A stretch of DNA of 64,000 nt from Aliishimia sp963678085 (GCA_963678085.1 OY782680.1:2294001-2358000), one strand, 5' to 3'. Numbered from the stretch's first letter, positions 9,376-19,294 are shown. Program-made: numbers and translations. Notes: generated by a model from the letters alone, not told the origin.

Positions 9376-12210
9376 TTAGCTCTTTTGTTTGAGCGCCGCG
9401 AGAGCCGCGAAGGGGCTATCAGGATCGATCGGCTTTTCTTTCTTGGGCGGGCGGGATTCGAATTTCTGCCCCTTTTGCGGCTTGCCACCTTTTCCCTTGG
9501 GCGGGGCGCCACGCTTAGGTTTGCCCGTCCCCGCCTTGGTGTTATTGCCCTTATTCTGGGCCGGAGGACGATTGCCCCTTTGAGTGCCACGCTGATTGCC
9601 TCTTGGCCGCTGCCCACCCCACGCAAAGGTATAGAAAACTTCCATCTCTGGCTCAGCGGGCGCTTGTGGCTCTGCCTCCGCTGCAGCGGGCTCTTCCCCC
9701 TTGGCTTCCTCTGTTTGCGCAGCGGCCCCAGTGGTTTCAGTGTCAGTCGTTTCAACGTCAGTCTTTTCAGTGCCAGTCGTTTCAGCCTCAGTCTTTTCAG
9801 TATCGGCCGCCTCTGGGGCAGGTTTGGGCGCTTTGACTTTCTCACGCTCGCCTTTTTCAGCCCTATAGCCAAGGCCCTGCATCAGATCGGCAAATTGCTC
9901 GAGCGTCATGCCGGTGATTGAGAGCATATCTGTCGTCGCTTCAAAGCCGCCGCGCGTATCTTGGGCACGCAGCATATCCGCAAGCCGCTCAAGCATATCA
10001 ATGCGAATCGCGCGCCCGCCCGCAATACGATAGCCGGACATGGTATCTGCGCCCGGTTCAATCTCACCAGGTACCGGAATCGTCACAAGACCTGCGGGCG
10101 GGGCCTCGGGAAATTCTTGCAGCCCCTTAAAGAGCGACCAGAGCACCAGACGCAGCCGCGTGGGCGCGGGTTTTAACAAGAGCGGCTGGAAAATCGTGAA
10201 CTGCCCAAAGCGCACCCCGTGTTTGCGCAAAAGCGCGCGCGCATCTTGATCCAGCGCTTTCACATCATCGGCAATTTGACTGCGCGGCACCACGCCAAAA
10301 CCCTCAAGCAGACGGAACGCGACCCCTTTGGCAAGCCCGATCAGCGCCTCATCCTTTTGCATCGCAAGCATAGGCTCGAAATGCGCGGCGATCTTACGAT
10401 CCATGAAATGCTGCAGGCGACGTTGCACTTTTTCAGCGATCTCTGGCCCGGCCACATCATCCACAAAGACCTCAATGCGCGGCTTAAGCGGCTCTTGCCC
10501 AGCGACAAGCTTGCCCACAGCAGAACTGCCCCACATCAAGCCGCCCTGCTCGGTGAAGTCAATTTCCGTGTCCGGCGCATTATAAAAGCGATCCGCACGC
10601 AGATGGAAATGTGGGGCAAGCGCCTGCAAAGCAGCCGATTTTATGGTTTTGGCCTCAGCGCCCGCATCTGATTTATCCTGCGTAAAGCGAAAGCCTTCAA
10701 GCTTGCCAACAAATTCACCTTCAACACTGACCTCGCCGGTCTCACTTACTTCTGCCACCATGGCCTCCTTTTGGCCGAGCCGCCGGAGCAAAACGCTGGT
10801 CCGCCGGTCTACAAATCTTTGCATGAGCGCTGAATGCAACGCATCCGATAATCGGTCTTCTACAGCGCGTGTCGTCTCACGCCAATGAGATTCGTCCGTT
10901 GTCCAGCCGTTTCGCTGCGCCACATACGTCCAAGTTCTGATAAATGCGAGACGTTTTGCGAGTGTGTCGATATTGCCCAGCGGATTGTCGATGCGTTTCA
11001 CGGCCCGCGCGATAAAGTCATTGGGGATCGCGCCGCGCTCATGCAGATGGGCGAAAATCACCTCCAAAAGCTGCGCATGTTCGCTGGGGCTAATGCCTCG
11101 GAAATCGGGAATGCGACACACATCCCAGAGCAGGCGCACTGAGGGACCGTTTGACGCACGCGCCGCCACCTCGCCGCTGCGCGCCAACTCTTTAAGCGCC
11201 AGCACGTCATCTGCGTCGCGTGCGCGCACCAGCTTTTCATGGGGTGGGCTGGTTTCAAGCCGTGCGATTAGCCGCTCGATCGAGCCGAACTCAAGATCCG
11301 AATTGCGCCAGACCAGCTTTTTCAAAGGGGCAAAGCGGTGATCCATGATGGCTTGGGCAACGCCTTCGTCAAGCGGGGGCGCATCGCCCGTCACCCCGAA
11401 TGTGCCATCCCTTTGGCCGCGCCCCGCGCGCCCTGCGATCTGGGCCAGCTCATTTGGTTGCAGCGGGCGCATGCGGCGGCCATCGAATTTGGAGAGCGCC
11501 GAGAAGGCGACATGATACACATCAAGGTTGAGCCCCATGCCAATCGCATCGGTCGCGACAAGATAATCCACCTCGCCCGCTTGATACATGGCAACCTGAG
11601 CATTGCGCGTGCGCGGGGAAAGCGCCCCCATCACCACAGCCGCCCCGCCCTTTTGACGCTTGAGCAGCTCCGCCAGCGCATAGACACTATCCACGGAAAA
11701 GCCCACAATCGCAGAGCGGCGGGGCATTTTCGCCGTTTTCTTGGCCCCCGAATAAATCAGCGTGGACATGCGCTCGCGGCTTAAAAACTGCGCCTGCGGC
11801 ACCAGTTCGCGAATCACGCCGCGCATGGTGGAAGCCCCCAAGAACAGCGTTTCATGCAGCCCGCGCGCATGCAGCAAACGGTCGGTGAACACATGACCCC
11901 GCTCGGGATCGGCACAAAGCTGGATCTCATCAATCGCTAGAAAATCGCAGCCCATACCCTCGGGCATCGCCTCAACCGTGCAGACCCAATATTGCGCGCG
12001 CGGCGGAACGATTCGCTCTTCGCCCGTGACCAAAGCCACGACCGAAGGGCCGCGCAGCTCAACGATTCGATCATAAACCTCACGCGCAAGCAGTCGCAGC
12101 GGCAAGCCGATCACCCCGGTGCGATGGGCCAGCATACGCTCTATTGCATAGGTGGTTTTGCCGGTATTTGTGGGGCCAAGCACCGCCACTACGCGCTTCA
12201 TCTGGCTCAC
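9376..12210 (-). CDS. SUV3-like DExH RNA helicase
   Basis: 944 residues. The N-terminus has Walker A GPTNTGKTTYA, the DEIQ Walker B variant (FLAIDEIQLC) and motif VI GRAGRGQRDG, the order of mitochondrial Suv3-type helicases that work with RNA degradation enzymes. A long middle section is conserved helical. From about residue 780 the tail becomes low complexity: a Thr/Glu-rich repeat (9.72-9.80 kb), then a Gly/Lys/Arg-rich basic stretch ending FAALAALKQKS. The start is GTG 12210 or ATG 12201. It begins 15 bases after the TPR gene and leads into the S4 and ferredoxin genes. Confidence 0.92.
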   Translation of the reverse strand: MSQMKRVVAVLGPTNTGKTTYAIERMLAHRTGVIGLPLRLLAREVYDRIVELRGPSVVALVTGEERIVPPRAQYWVCTVEAMPEGMGCDFLAIDEIQLCADPERGHVFTDRLLHARGLHETLFLGASTMRGVIRELVPQAQFLSRERMSTLIYSGAKKTAKMPRRSAIVGFSVDSVYALAELLKRQKGGAAVVMGALSPRTRNAQVAMYQAGEVDYLVATDAIGMGLNLDVYHVAFSALSKFDGRRMRPLQPNELAQIAGRAGRGQRDGTFGVTGDAPPLDEGVAQAIMDHRFAPLKKLVWRNSDLEFGSIERLIARLETSPPHEKLVRARDADDVLALKELARSGEVAARASNGPSVRLLWDVCRIPDFRGISPSEHAQLLEVIFAHLHERGAIPNDFIARAVKRIDNPLGNIDTLAKRLAFIRTWTYVAQRNGWTTDESHWRETTRAVEDRLSDALHSALMQRFVDRRTSVLLRRLGQKEAMVAEVSETGEVSVEGEFVGKLEGFRFTQDKSDAGAEAKTIKSAALQALAPHFHLRADRFYNAPDTEIDFTEQGGLMWGSSAVGKLVAGQEPLKPRIEVFVDDVAGPEIAEKVQRRLQHFMDRKIAAHFEPMLAMQKDEALIGLAKGVAFRLLEGFGVVPRSQIADDVKALDQDARALLRKHGVRFGQFTIFQPLLLKPAPTRLRLVLWSLFKGLQEFPEAPPAGLVTIPVPGEIEPGADTMSGYRIAGGRAIRIDMLERLADMLRAQDTRGGFEATTDMLSITGMTLEQFADLMQGLGYRAEKGEREKVKAPKPAPEAADTEKTEAETTGTEKTDVETTDTETTGAAAQTEEAKGEEPAAAEAEPQAPAEPEMEVFYTFAWGGQRPRGNQRGTQRGNRPPAQNKGNNTKAGTGKPKRGAPPKGKGGKPQKGQKFESRPPKKEKPIDPDSPFAALAALKQKS
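9718..9804 (-). repeat. imperfect Thr/Glu-coding tandem repeat in helicase tail
   Basis: About six degenerate units of roughly 15 bases (pattern gtttcagtgtcagtc on the plus strand) encode the residues TEKTEAETTGTEKTD and similar. It sits between the ordered helicase part and the basic tail, so length changes would alter only a linker. Confidence 0.7.
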
Positions 12211-12225
12211 AGCCCCGTTCCTGAC

Positions 12226-12798
12226 TTACAAGCTTCTGCCTAATCCAAGCCGCTTAAGCTGGTCCAGCCCCTGTTGCGCCTCTTCGTAATGGGGATTGAG
12301 CTTAAGCGCGGCTTTATACGCCCTAAATGCCTTTTCCGGCTGATCAAAACGGTGGAACAAATAGCCAAGCCCCTTCAGTGCACCGTAATGATCCGGGTTC
12401 AGCGTAAGTGTATGAATCAAGGCCTCTTGCGCCGGACCAAAGAGATCTGAGGCCGCATAGGCTTGCGCGAGCCCATGCCAGCCTTCGGCAAAATCGGGCG
12501 CATGATCGGTGAGTGCCGTGAAATGCTCAACCGCGGCGCGGGCATCTTGGCTCTCCAAAGCCTCGCGCCCACGGCGCAGCAGCAAATCCATAGACGCAGA
12601 GCCCGAGCGCGACCAAATCAATTGCAACTCTTGGTCTATGCGCTCTGAGGCGGCTTTATCGGCGCTTTGCAGCTCACGCAGCAGTGCATCAGCGCTTTGT
12701 TGCGCAAAAGCCGGCCCCGCAGTGCCAAGCCCCGCGACACAAACAAGGGACAGAACTGCCGCAACGGCAAGCTGATTGATATTGCACAAATTCTTCAT
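12226..12798 (-). CDS. exported tetratricopeptide repeat protein
   Basis: The frame is open further upstream, but the ATG at 12798 starts a clear signal peptide (MKNLCNINQLAVAAVLSL then AGPAFAQQ), giving 190 residues. The mature part has helical TPR-like units, clearest at EGWHGLAQAYAASDLFGPA and the next two 34-residue blocks ending GLDQLKRLGL. It is probably periplasmic or membrane-anchored and a protein-protein adaptor. It heads the leftward run into the helicase with a 15-base gap and diverges from the SCP2 gene. Confidence 0.88.
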   Translation of the reverse strand: MKNLCNINQLAVAAVLSLVCVAGLGTAGPAFAQQSADALLRELQSADKAASERIDQELQLIWSRSGSASMDLLLRRGREALESQDARAAVEHFTALTDHAPDFAEGWHGLAQAYAASDLFGPAQEALIHTLTLNPDHYGALKGLGYLFHRFDQPEKAFRAYKAALKLNPHYEEAQQGLDQLKRLGLGRSL

Positions 12799-12880
12799 AG
12801 ATGAAATGTAACACGGATAGAATCCAATACCAGACCTAACGCGCGCATTTTCATGCCGCATTTTGTAGAAAGGCACAGCT

Positions 12881-13171
12881 ATGAGCGACATTCTTGAACA
12901 AGCCGTTTCAGCGATTTCTGAAAAACTGGGCGGCGCGGGCATTTCCGGCTCGGCCAAGTTCGCGATTGACGATATCGGCGCGGTGATTGTGGATGGCGAG
13001 GGCGTGCGCATTTCCGATGAAGACGCTGATGTCACACTCACGGCTGATCTTGACACATTCCAAGGCATGATGAGCGGGGATGTAAACCCAACCTCTGCCT
13101 TTATGACCGGCAAGCTCAAAGTTGACGGAGATATGGGGCTGGCTATGACGCTTGCCTCCTCAATGGCGTGA
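12881..13171 (+). CDS. SCP2 sterol-binding domain protein
   Basis: 96 residues, a lone SCP2-like lipid-binding fold: the strand GSAKFAIDDIGAVIVDGEGV, the acidic turn SDEDADVTLTADLD and the conserved FMTGKLKVDGDMGLAM. Small stand-alone members are thought to bind hydrophobic ligands in the cytoplasm. It is followed at once by an alpha/beta hydrolase gene, and a joint role in lipid or acyl handling is possible but unproven. Confidence 0.92.
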   Translation: MSDILEQAVSAISEKLGGAGISGSAKFAIDDIGAVIVDGEGVRISDEDADVTLTADLDTFQGMMSGDVNPTSAFMTGKLKVDGDMGLAMTLASSMA

Positions 13172-13178
13172 GTTTCTC

Positions 13179-14123
13179 ATGCATACGGAAAGAGCCCCCC
13201 TCTTTACCGGTGTGCGCCCCGGCCCCGAAGATGGCCAAGCCTTTTTCCTGACTGCCTCTGATGGGCTGCGCTTGCGCGCGGGCATTTGGGGCGTCTCACG
13301 GGCGCGCAAAGGGACAATCCTGTGCTTTCCTGGGCGCACAGAGTATCTAGAAAAATATGGCGATTTCGCCAATGCCTTCACCGCGCGCGGATATGCAGTT
13401 GCGGCTCTGGATTGGCGCGGACAAGGCTTAGCTGACCGATTACTCTTGGATCGGCGCGTTGGTGATGTCGAGAAATTCACCGATTACCAAAAGGATGTCG
13501 GAGCCTATCTTCAATTCGCCAAGGCACAAAACCTGCCAAAACCCTGGTTCATTTTGGGACATTCCATGGGCGGCAGTATTGGGCTGCGCAGTGTTATGGA
13601 GGGGCTAGATGTCGCCGGTATTGCCTTTTCTGCGCCCATGTGGGGAATAGGGTTGCCCACGATTTTGCGCCCTATTGTTTTGCTCGCGACACGCATCATG
13701 GGGGCGATTGGGCGCGATGATGCCTCCCCGCCAGGGCGCAAACCAGTGCATTACGCGAACGCAGCCCCGTTTGAGAACAATATGCTGACGCGCGATCCCG
13801 ACATGTATCGCATGATACAAGATCAACTGGCCGCGCATCCTGATCTGAGCCTGGGCGGCCCAAGTTACCGCTGGCTAAGAGAGGCGATGAACGAATGCTC
13901 CTGTCTCGCAAAACGACCATTGCCAAATACGCCATGCCTTACGCTGTTGGGCAGCAATGAGCGCATTGTTGATTCTGACCAAATCAAGCAAATCATGGCA
14001 CGATGGTCTGGGGCAAGGCTTGAGATATTGGCCGATGGGGAACATGAGGTTCTTCTCGAAAAACCTGAACTGCGCGAACCGGCATTCGATCTCATTGATG
14101 CACATTTCTCAGCCTGCAGATAG
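13179..14123 (+). CDS. alpha/beta hydrolase, lysophospholipase (PldB) type
   Basis: 314 residues from ATG 13179, eight bases after the SCP2 stop; an in-frame TTG at 13152 would overlap that gene and is less likely. The nucleophile elbow is GHSMGGS, the oxyanion region FPGRTEYLEKYGDF, and the late His lies in DGEHEVLLEKPE with an Asp in the preceding SNERIVDS. These give a Ser-Asp-His triad. Family members cleave monoacyl phospholipids or monoglycerides. Location is cytoplasmic since no signal peptide is seen. Confidence 0.9.
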   Translation: MHTERAPLFTGVRPGPEDGQAFFLTASDGLRLRAGIWGVSRARKGTILCFPGRTEYLEKYGDFANAFTARGYAVAALDWRGQGLADRLLLDRRVGDVEKFTDYQKDVGAYLQFAKAQNLPKPWFILGHSMGGSIGLRSVMEGLDVAGIAFSAPMWGIGLPTILRPIVLLATRIMGAIGRDDASPPGRKPVHYANAAPFENNMLTRDPDMYRMIQDQLAAHPDLSLGGPSYRWLREAMNECSCLAKRPLPNTPCLTLLGSNERIVDSDQIKQIMARWSGARLEILADGEHEVLLEKPELREPAFDLIDAHFSACR

Positions 14124-14452
14124 AGCATCAATAATACATCACTTGTAAATCTCCATATAAAACAACGAAGTATGGATGAAAATTATTTCCCTGCATTAAC
14201 GGGCAGTCGCCAACAACGAGTACTGACCGCCCTACTGATCCAACACATCAACAACGCACTCTTTTTAATTGATAGATATGACAATTTTCACAAATTTACA
14301 AACCTCCACCGCGTGCCCCCAAAGAGCGGCCAAACACACACAGCACAAAACTTGCACGACAAATTTACCAAAAATCCACCCATCCCTGTCTTGTTGCCCT
14401 TCGCCTGAGCCCTTAGCTTGAGCAAACAAATTTGCACAAAGGTAGACCCTCC
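14124..14452. other. 329-base A/T-rich intergenic region upstream of pepF
   Basis: Clearly richer in A/T than the genes around it. It holds three copies of CAAATTT (near 14288, 14359 and 14425). A 78-codon frame at 14172-14408 has no ribosome binding site and coding-unlike composition. It probably contains the pepF promoter. Confidence 0.5.
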
Positions 14453-16273
14453 ATGTTCCAGCTTCCCTTTCCTGTTTTTGATGCGAATGCCTCTGCTGGG
14501 GGGGGTGATTTGGGAAACCTGCCCGAATGGAACCTGGACGATCTTTATACCGGCGAAAATGCCCCAGAGCTCAAGCGCGATCTGGATTGGCTCGAAAAAG
14601 CCTGCGCCGATTTCGCCGCCGATTATGAAGGCAAGCTGGCAGAGCTTGACGCGAAGGGCCTGCTAGACTGCGTTTTGCGCAATGAAAAGATCACCCAGAT
14701 CGCTGGGCGCATCATGTCTTTCGCGGGTCTGCGCTATTATCAGCTGACCACCGATGCAGAGCGGGCCAAATTCATGTCCGACTGCCAGGAAAAGATCACC
14801 ATTTACACAACGCCCCTGGTGTTCTTCACCCTTGAGCTGAACCGGCTTGAGGATGATCACCTGACTGAATTGCTCGCCGCCAATAAGGATCTTGCGCGCT
14901 ATAAGCCCGTCCTTGACCGTATCCGCGCGATGAAACCCTATCAGCTTTCTGACGAGCTGGAGAAATTCCTACATGACCTGGGCGTGGTGGGCGATGCCTG
15001 GGAGCGGCTCTTTGATGAAACCATTGCCGGGCTAGAATTTGAGGTGGGGGGCGAGACGCTCAATATTGAGGGCACGCTGAACCTGCTGACCGAACAGGAC
15101 CGCAGCAAGCGCGAAGCCGCCGCGCGCGAGCTGGCCGAGGTATTTGCCGCCAATGTGAAAACCTTTGCCCGCGTGCACAACACCCAAGCCAAAGAGAAAG
15201 AGATCCTGGATCGCTGGCGCGGCCTGCCCAGCCCGCAAATGGGGCGGCATCTCAGCAACCATGTAGAGCCCGAAGTGGTCGAGGCCCTGCGCAACGCGGT
15301 CGTCGCCGCCTATCCCAAGCTCAGCCATCGCTATTATGAGCTCAAGCGCAAATGGCTGGGGCTGGACAAAATGCACGTCTGGGACCGCAACGCGCCGCTG
15401 CCCATGGAAGATACGCGCATTGTTGCCTGGGACGAGGCTGAACAGACAGTGATGGACGCCTATAACGCCTTTGATCCGCGTATGGGTGAGATCGCCAAGC
15501 CCTTCTTTACCAAGGGATGGATTGATGCGGGCGTGAAACCCGGCAAAGCGCCCGGTGCCTTTGCCCATCCCACCGTGACCGATGTGCACCCCTATGTGAT
15601 GCTGAACTATCTGGGCAAGCCGCGCGATGTGATGACGCTGGCCCATGAGCTGGGGCATGGCGTGCATCAGGTGCTGGCCGCCGGGCAAGGCGAGATGCTC
15701 TCGTCAACCCCGCTCACCCTGGCCGAAACCGCCAGCGTCTTTGGCGAGATGCTCACCTTCCGCAAAATGCTCGATGGTGCAAGTGATCCGGCGCAGCGCA
15801 AAGTCCTGCTGGCAGGCAAGGTCGAGGACATGATCAACACGGTTGTGCGCCAAATCGCCTTTTACGATTTTGAATGCAAATTGCATGAGGCGCGCCGCAG
15901 CGGCGAGCTGACCCCCGAAGATATCGGCAAGCTCTGGATGAGCGTGCAAGGCGAAAGCCTCGGCCCGGCCTTTGAGTTTATGGAGGGGTATGAAAACTTC
16001 TGGTGCTACGTGCCGCATTTCGTGCATTCCCCCTTTTATGTCTATGCATATGCCTTTGGCGACGGGCTCGTGAATGCGCTCTATTCGGTTTATGCCGAGG
16101 GCAATGAGGGCTTTGAAGAGAAATATTTCGACATGCTGCGCGCCGGTGGCTCCAAACACCACAAAGAACTGCTCGCCCCCTTCGGCCTAGACGCCTCTGA
16201 CCCCGCCTTTTGGGATAAAGGCCTGTCGATGATTTCAGGCTTTATTGATGAGCTGGAGGCGATGGAGGGGTGA
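14453..16273 (+). CDS. pepF: oligoendopeptidase F (M3 family)
   Basis: 606 residues from ATG 14453; a TTG 21 bases earlier is the only upstream alternative. The zinc site is HELGH in TLAHELGHGVHQVL near residue 406, with the third ligand Glu in LAETASVFGEM. The N-terminal segment LGNLPEWNLDDLYTG is typical of the PepF clade. These cytoplasmic metallopeptidases cut oligopeptides of about 6-18 residues. It stands alone, preceded by a long A/T-rich leader. Confidence 0.95.
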   Translation: MFQLPFPVFDANASAGGGDLGNLPEWNLDDLYTGENAPELKRDLDWLEKACADFAADYEGKLAELDAKGLLDCVLRNEKITQIAGRIMSFAGLRYYQLTTDAERAKFMSDCQEKITIYTTPLVFFTLELNRLEDDHLTELLAANKDLARYKPVLDRIRAMKPYQLSDELEKFLHDLGVVGDAWERLFDETIAGLEFEVGGETLNIEGTLNLLTEQDRSKREAAARELAEVFAANVKTFARVHNTQAKEKEILDRWRGLPSPQMGRHLSNHVEPEVVEALRNAVVAAYPKLSHRYYELKRKWLGLDKMHVWDRNAPLPMEDTRIVAWDEAEQTVMDAYNAFDPRMGEIAKPFFTKGWIDAGVKPGKAPGAFAHPTVTDVHPYVMLNYLGKPRDVMTLAHELGHGVHQVLAAGQGEMLSSTPLTLAETASVFGEMLTFRKMLDGASDPAQRKVLLAGKVEDMINTVVRQIAFYDFECKLHEARRSGELTPEDIGKLWMSVQGESLGPAFEFMEGYENFWCYVPHFVHSPFYVYAYAFGDGLVNALYSVYAEGNEGFEEKYFDMLRAGGSKHHKELLAPFGLDASDPAFWDKGLSMISGFIDELEAMEG

Positions 16274-16288
16274 AGGCCCTGAGCGCGC

Positions 16289-16693
16289 TCAAAGCGGTGT
16301 GAACTCTGAGCGCATCTCATAATCCTTGCGCGCTCCCTTCACGCGCCACGTCGCGGTAAAGCGTGGCCAGGGCGAAAAATCGTAATGCACCCAATAATCA
16401 TCGGGCGCACAGTGGTGATGCGCTTGCCCTCCCATGGGCGGCACCGCGTGGAAAAACCGCCCATCCTCGAAAAACACATTCAACGCCTCATCCCAAATAT
16501 AACTCCGCGTGGCCTGCATCGGCGCATGGCCCTCTAGCGTCAGCAGCCCCGCCTCATAATACAGCGCCCTGCCCGCGTGCGCCTGCCAACTCGCTTGACC
16601 CACAAACTCGGCCGTTGCGCCGCCATCTTGCGCAATCCTGCGCGACACCGACCAGCGCCCCAGAAAATCCTGTAACTGCCGCGGCTCGCTCAT
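16289..16693 (-). CDS. DUF6314 family protein
   Basis: 134 residues from the ATG at 16693 (MSEPRQLQDFLGRWSV); the frame is open up to 16747 with a second possible ATG. It looks like a small beta-barrel, lipocalin-like: FLGRWSVSR at the start, YYEAGLLTLEGHAPMQATRSYIW in the middle and a His-rich turn (GGQAHHHCAPDDYWVHYDF). I recognise this as DUF6314, of unknown function. It converges on pepF with 15 bases between stops. Confidence 0.82.
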   Translation of the reverse strand: MSEPRQLQDFLGRWSVSRRIAQDGGATAEFVGQASWQAHAGRALYYEAGLLTLEGHAPMQATRSYIWDEALNVFFEDGRFFHAVPPMGGQAHHHCAPDDYWVHYDFSPWPRFTATWRVKGARKDYEMRSEFTPL

Positions 16694-16800
16694 GCAGCCC
16701 CTCGGGCAAAGCGTCTCATCTGGGGCCTCTTGCCTTGTGTCCATCAAGGACGCAGCCTAAGAGCTTGGCGCATCTGATGCCAGTAACAAAAGGCCCGCCG

Positions 16801-18108
16801 ATGATCCCTCGCTATTCCCGCCCTGACATGGTCGCCATTTGGAGCCCTGAAAGCAAATTCCGCATTTGGTACGAAATCGAGGCCCATGCCTGCGATGCCA
16901 TGGCGAATCTGGGCGTGATCCCGCGCGAAAATGCTGAGGCGGTGTGGAAAGCCAAAGATGTGGAATTTGACGTTGCGCGCATTGACGAAATCGAAGCCGT
17001 CACCAAACATGACGTGATCGCCTTTCTGACCCATCTGGCTGAACATGTCGGCAGTGAAGAGGCGCGTTTTGTGCACCAGGGCATGACCTCCTCGGATGTG
17101 CTGGACACCTGCTTTAACGTGCAACTCACCCGCGCCGCCGATATTTTGATCAAAGATTTGAAAGGCTTGCTCACCGCCCTGAAACGCCGCGCCTATGAGC
17201 ATAAAGACACCGTGCGCATTGGGCGCTCTCATGGCATTCACGCAGAGCCCACGACCATGGGCCTGACCTTTGCCCGCTTTTATGCGGAAATGGACCGGAA
17301 CCTGTCGCGCATGCGCGATGCACGGGCCGAGATCGCAACCGGCGCGATTTCTGGCGCGGTTGGCACCTTTGCCAATATTGATCCCCGCGTCGAAGAACAT
17401 GTCTGCGACCGGCTTGGCCTTGTACCCGAGCCCATCAGCACCCAAGTGATCCCGCGCGACCGGCATGCGGCCTTCTTTGCGACCCTGGGCGTGATCGCCA
17501 GCAGCATTGAAAATATCGCCGTTGAAATCCGCCATATGCAGCGCACCGAAGTTCTTGAGGGCGCTGAATTTTTCTCTATGGGCCAAAAAGGCTCTTCGGC
17601 CATGCCCCATAAGAAAAACCCGGTGCTAACAGAAAACCTCACAGGTCTGGCCCGTATGGTGCGCGCAGCCGTGATCCCGGCCATGGAAAATGTCGCGCTT
17701 TGGCATGAACGGGATATTTCGCACAGCTCGGTTGAGCGCATGATTGGGCCCGATGCCACAATCACCCTTGATTTCGCGCTGGCCCGCCTGACCTCCGTGG
17801 TCGATAAAATGCTGATTTTCCCAGAAAATATGCTGGAGAACATGAACAAATTCCCCGGCCTCGTGATGAGCCAGCGCGTGCTGCTTGCCTTGACTCAAGC
17901 GGGGGTGAGCCGCGAAGATGCTTATTCTTATGTGCAGCGCAATGCGTTGAAGGTTTGGGAGCACCGCACTGATTTCAAAGAAGAATTGCTTGCCGATCCC
18001 GATGTGACAGCCGCGCTCAGCCGCGAGGAGATCGAGGAAAAATTCGATCTGGGCTATCACACCAAACATGTGGATACGATCTTTGAGCGCGTTTTCGCAG
18101 AGGACTAA
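16801..18108 (+). CDS. purB: adenylosuccinate lyase
   Basis: 435 residues from ATG 16801. It is a fumarase/aspartase superfamily member. The signature loop reads SSAMPHKKNPV, the catalytic His region is IGRSHGIHAEPTT and the third conserved region is QGMTSSDVLDT. It acts twice in purine synthesis, on SAICAR and on adenylosuccinate, releasing fumarate. The frame is open far upstream, but the start MIPRYSRPDMVAIWSPESKF matches the family N-terminus. Confidence 0.97.
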   Translation: MIPRYSRPDMVAIWSPESKFRIWYEIEAHACDAMANLGVIPRENAEAVWKAKDVEFDVARIDEIEAVTKHDVIAFLTHLAEHVGSEEARFVHQGMTSSDVLDTCFNVQLTRAADILIKDLKGLLTALKRRAYEHKDTVRIGRSHGIHAEPTTMGLTFARFYAEMDRNLSRMRDARAEIATGAISGAVGTFANIDPRVEEHVCDRLGLVPEPISTQVIPRDRHAAFFATLGVIASSIENIAVEIRHMQRTEVLEGAEFFSMGQKGSSAMPHKKNPVLTENLTGLARMVRAAVIPAMENVALWHERDISHSSVERMIGPDATITLDFALARLTSVVDKMLIFPENMLENMNKFPGLVMSQRVLLALTQAGVSREDAYSYVQRNALKVWEHRTDFKEELLADPDVTAALSREEIEEKFDLGYHTKHVDTIFERVFAED

Positions 18109-18205
18109 GGCAAAATCGTTAAAATTTTCGCGGCTTTGATCGGCATCTCTTCAACAATTATTCACCCTGCCCCGTTACGACTCGCTCAAGAGTGACAACG
18201 GACAG

Positions 18206-19294
18206 GTGACCTTGGTGTTAGCGCAGCCTATGATGGCGCTCCCAACTCCGGGTGGGGGCGCAGCATCCAATCCAGTAGGGATTTCCAGAATACCGCGACG
18301 GGCAAAGGCGGCGATCGTGGTGCGGCATTTGATTAATGAGGGCGCTGATATCGCCCTGGAAGATCTGCCAGAAGATCTGCAAACTCTTTTGACCCATCAA
18401 ATGGCCGCAATGCGGCTCGTGGATCGGGAAACGGTTGATCAGGTCATTGATGAATTTGCCTCTGAGCTTGAGGCGGTGGGCATGTCTTTTCCCGGTGGCA
18501 TGGCGGGGGCTTTGGCTGCGCTTGATGGTAAGCTTAGCCCGCATACCGCCGCGCGGCTGCGCAAAGAGGCGGGCGTGCGCCAATCCGGCAACCCCTGGGA
18601 GCGCATCCAAACCATTGAGGTGGAGCGGCTTGCCCCAATTTTTCAAGAGGAAAGCGTCGAGATTTGCGCCATCGTGCTCTCGAAGCTCGATGTGAAGCGC
18701 GCCGCAGAACTGCTTGGCAAACTGCCCGGCCCGCTGGCCCGTCAGATTACCTATGCGGTTTCTCAAACATCCTCCGTTTCCCCCGAGGCTGTGGATCGGA
18801 TCGGGCTTGCCATTGCTACGCAGCTGGATGCGGTGCCCACCTCCGTCTTTGATGATGGACCGGTTCAACGCGTGGGCGCGATCCTGAACTCCTCCACCGC
18901 CGCAACGCGCGATGACGTGCTCAATGGCCTGGAAGAAACCGACAAAGCATTCGCCAGTGAAGTGAAAAAAGCGATCTTCACATTTGCCAATGTTGCCGAA
19001 CGCGTCGCCTCTCGCGACATCCCAACAGTGCTGCGCGGCGTGGATCAAGGTCAGCTCGTTATCGCGCTGGCCCATGCAAATGCGGTGGGTATGGAAAATG
19101 TCACAGAATTCATTTTGGCCAATATGTCCAAACGCTTGGCCGAAGGTCTACAAGATGAAATAAATGAGCTTGGCGATGTGGCCGTTGCAGATGGCGAAGC
19201 GGCGCAAGGCGAATTTGTGGCCGTTATTCGCGAGCTGGAGACCTCTGGCGAGCTGATCTTGCTACAGCCCGAAGATGGTGAGGAGGAAGATTAA
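18206..19294 (+). CDS. FliG-like flagellar motor switch protein
   Basis: 362 residues from GTG 18206 (GTG 18215 and ATG 18230/18233 are alternatives; 18215 has the better ribosome binding site). The N-terminus (RRAKAAIVVRHLINEG) fits FliG_N, and the C-terminus (EVKKAIFTFANV, IPTVLRGVDQGQLVIALA, FILANMSKRLAEGLQDEI) fits FliG_C, including the torque-helix charges Arg and Asp. It would be the rotor protein in contact with the stator. No other flagellar gene is in the window, and it sits between purB and an acyltransferase, so it is either a dispersed true FliG or a paralogue. Confidence 0.85.
   Translation: MTLVLAQPMMALPTPGGGAASNPVGISRIPRRAKAAIVVRHLINEGADIALEDLPEDLQTLLTHQMAAMRLVDRETVDQVIDEFASELEAVGMSFPGGMAGALAALDGKLSPHTAARLRKEAGVRQSGNPWERIQTIEVERLAPIFQEESVEICAIVLSKLDVKRAAELLGKLPGPLARQITYAVSQTSSVSPEAVDRIGLAIATQLDAVPTSVFDDGPVQRVGAILNSSTAATRDDVLNGLEETDKAFASEVKKAIFTFANVAERVASRDIPTVLRGVDQGQLVIALAHANAVGMENVTEFILANMSKRLAEGLQDEINELGDVAVADGEAAQGEFVAVIRELETSGELILLQPEDGEEED

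Noticed and set aside
9237..9872. 211-codon minus-strand frame full of Lys/Arg/Leu repeats
   Set aside because: It is another frame of the helicase tail; the repeated Thr/Glu codons of the real gene produce the apparent repeats.
14172..14408. 78-codon frame in the A/T-rich gap before pepF
   Set aside because: No ribosome binding site, no recognisable pattern, and composition of non-coding DNA.
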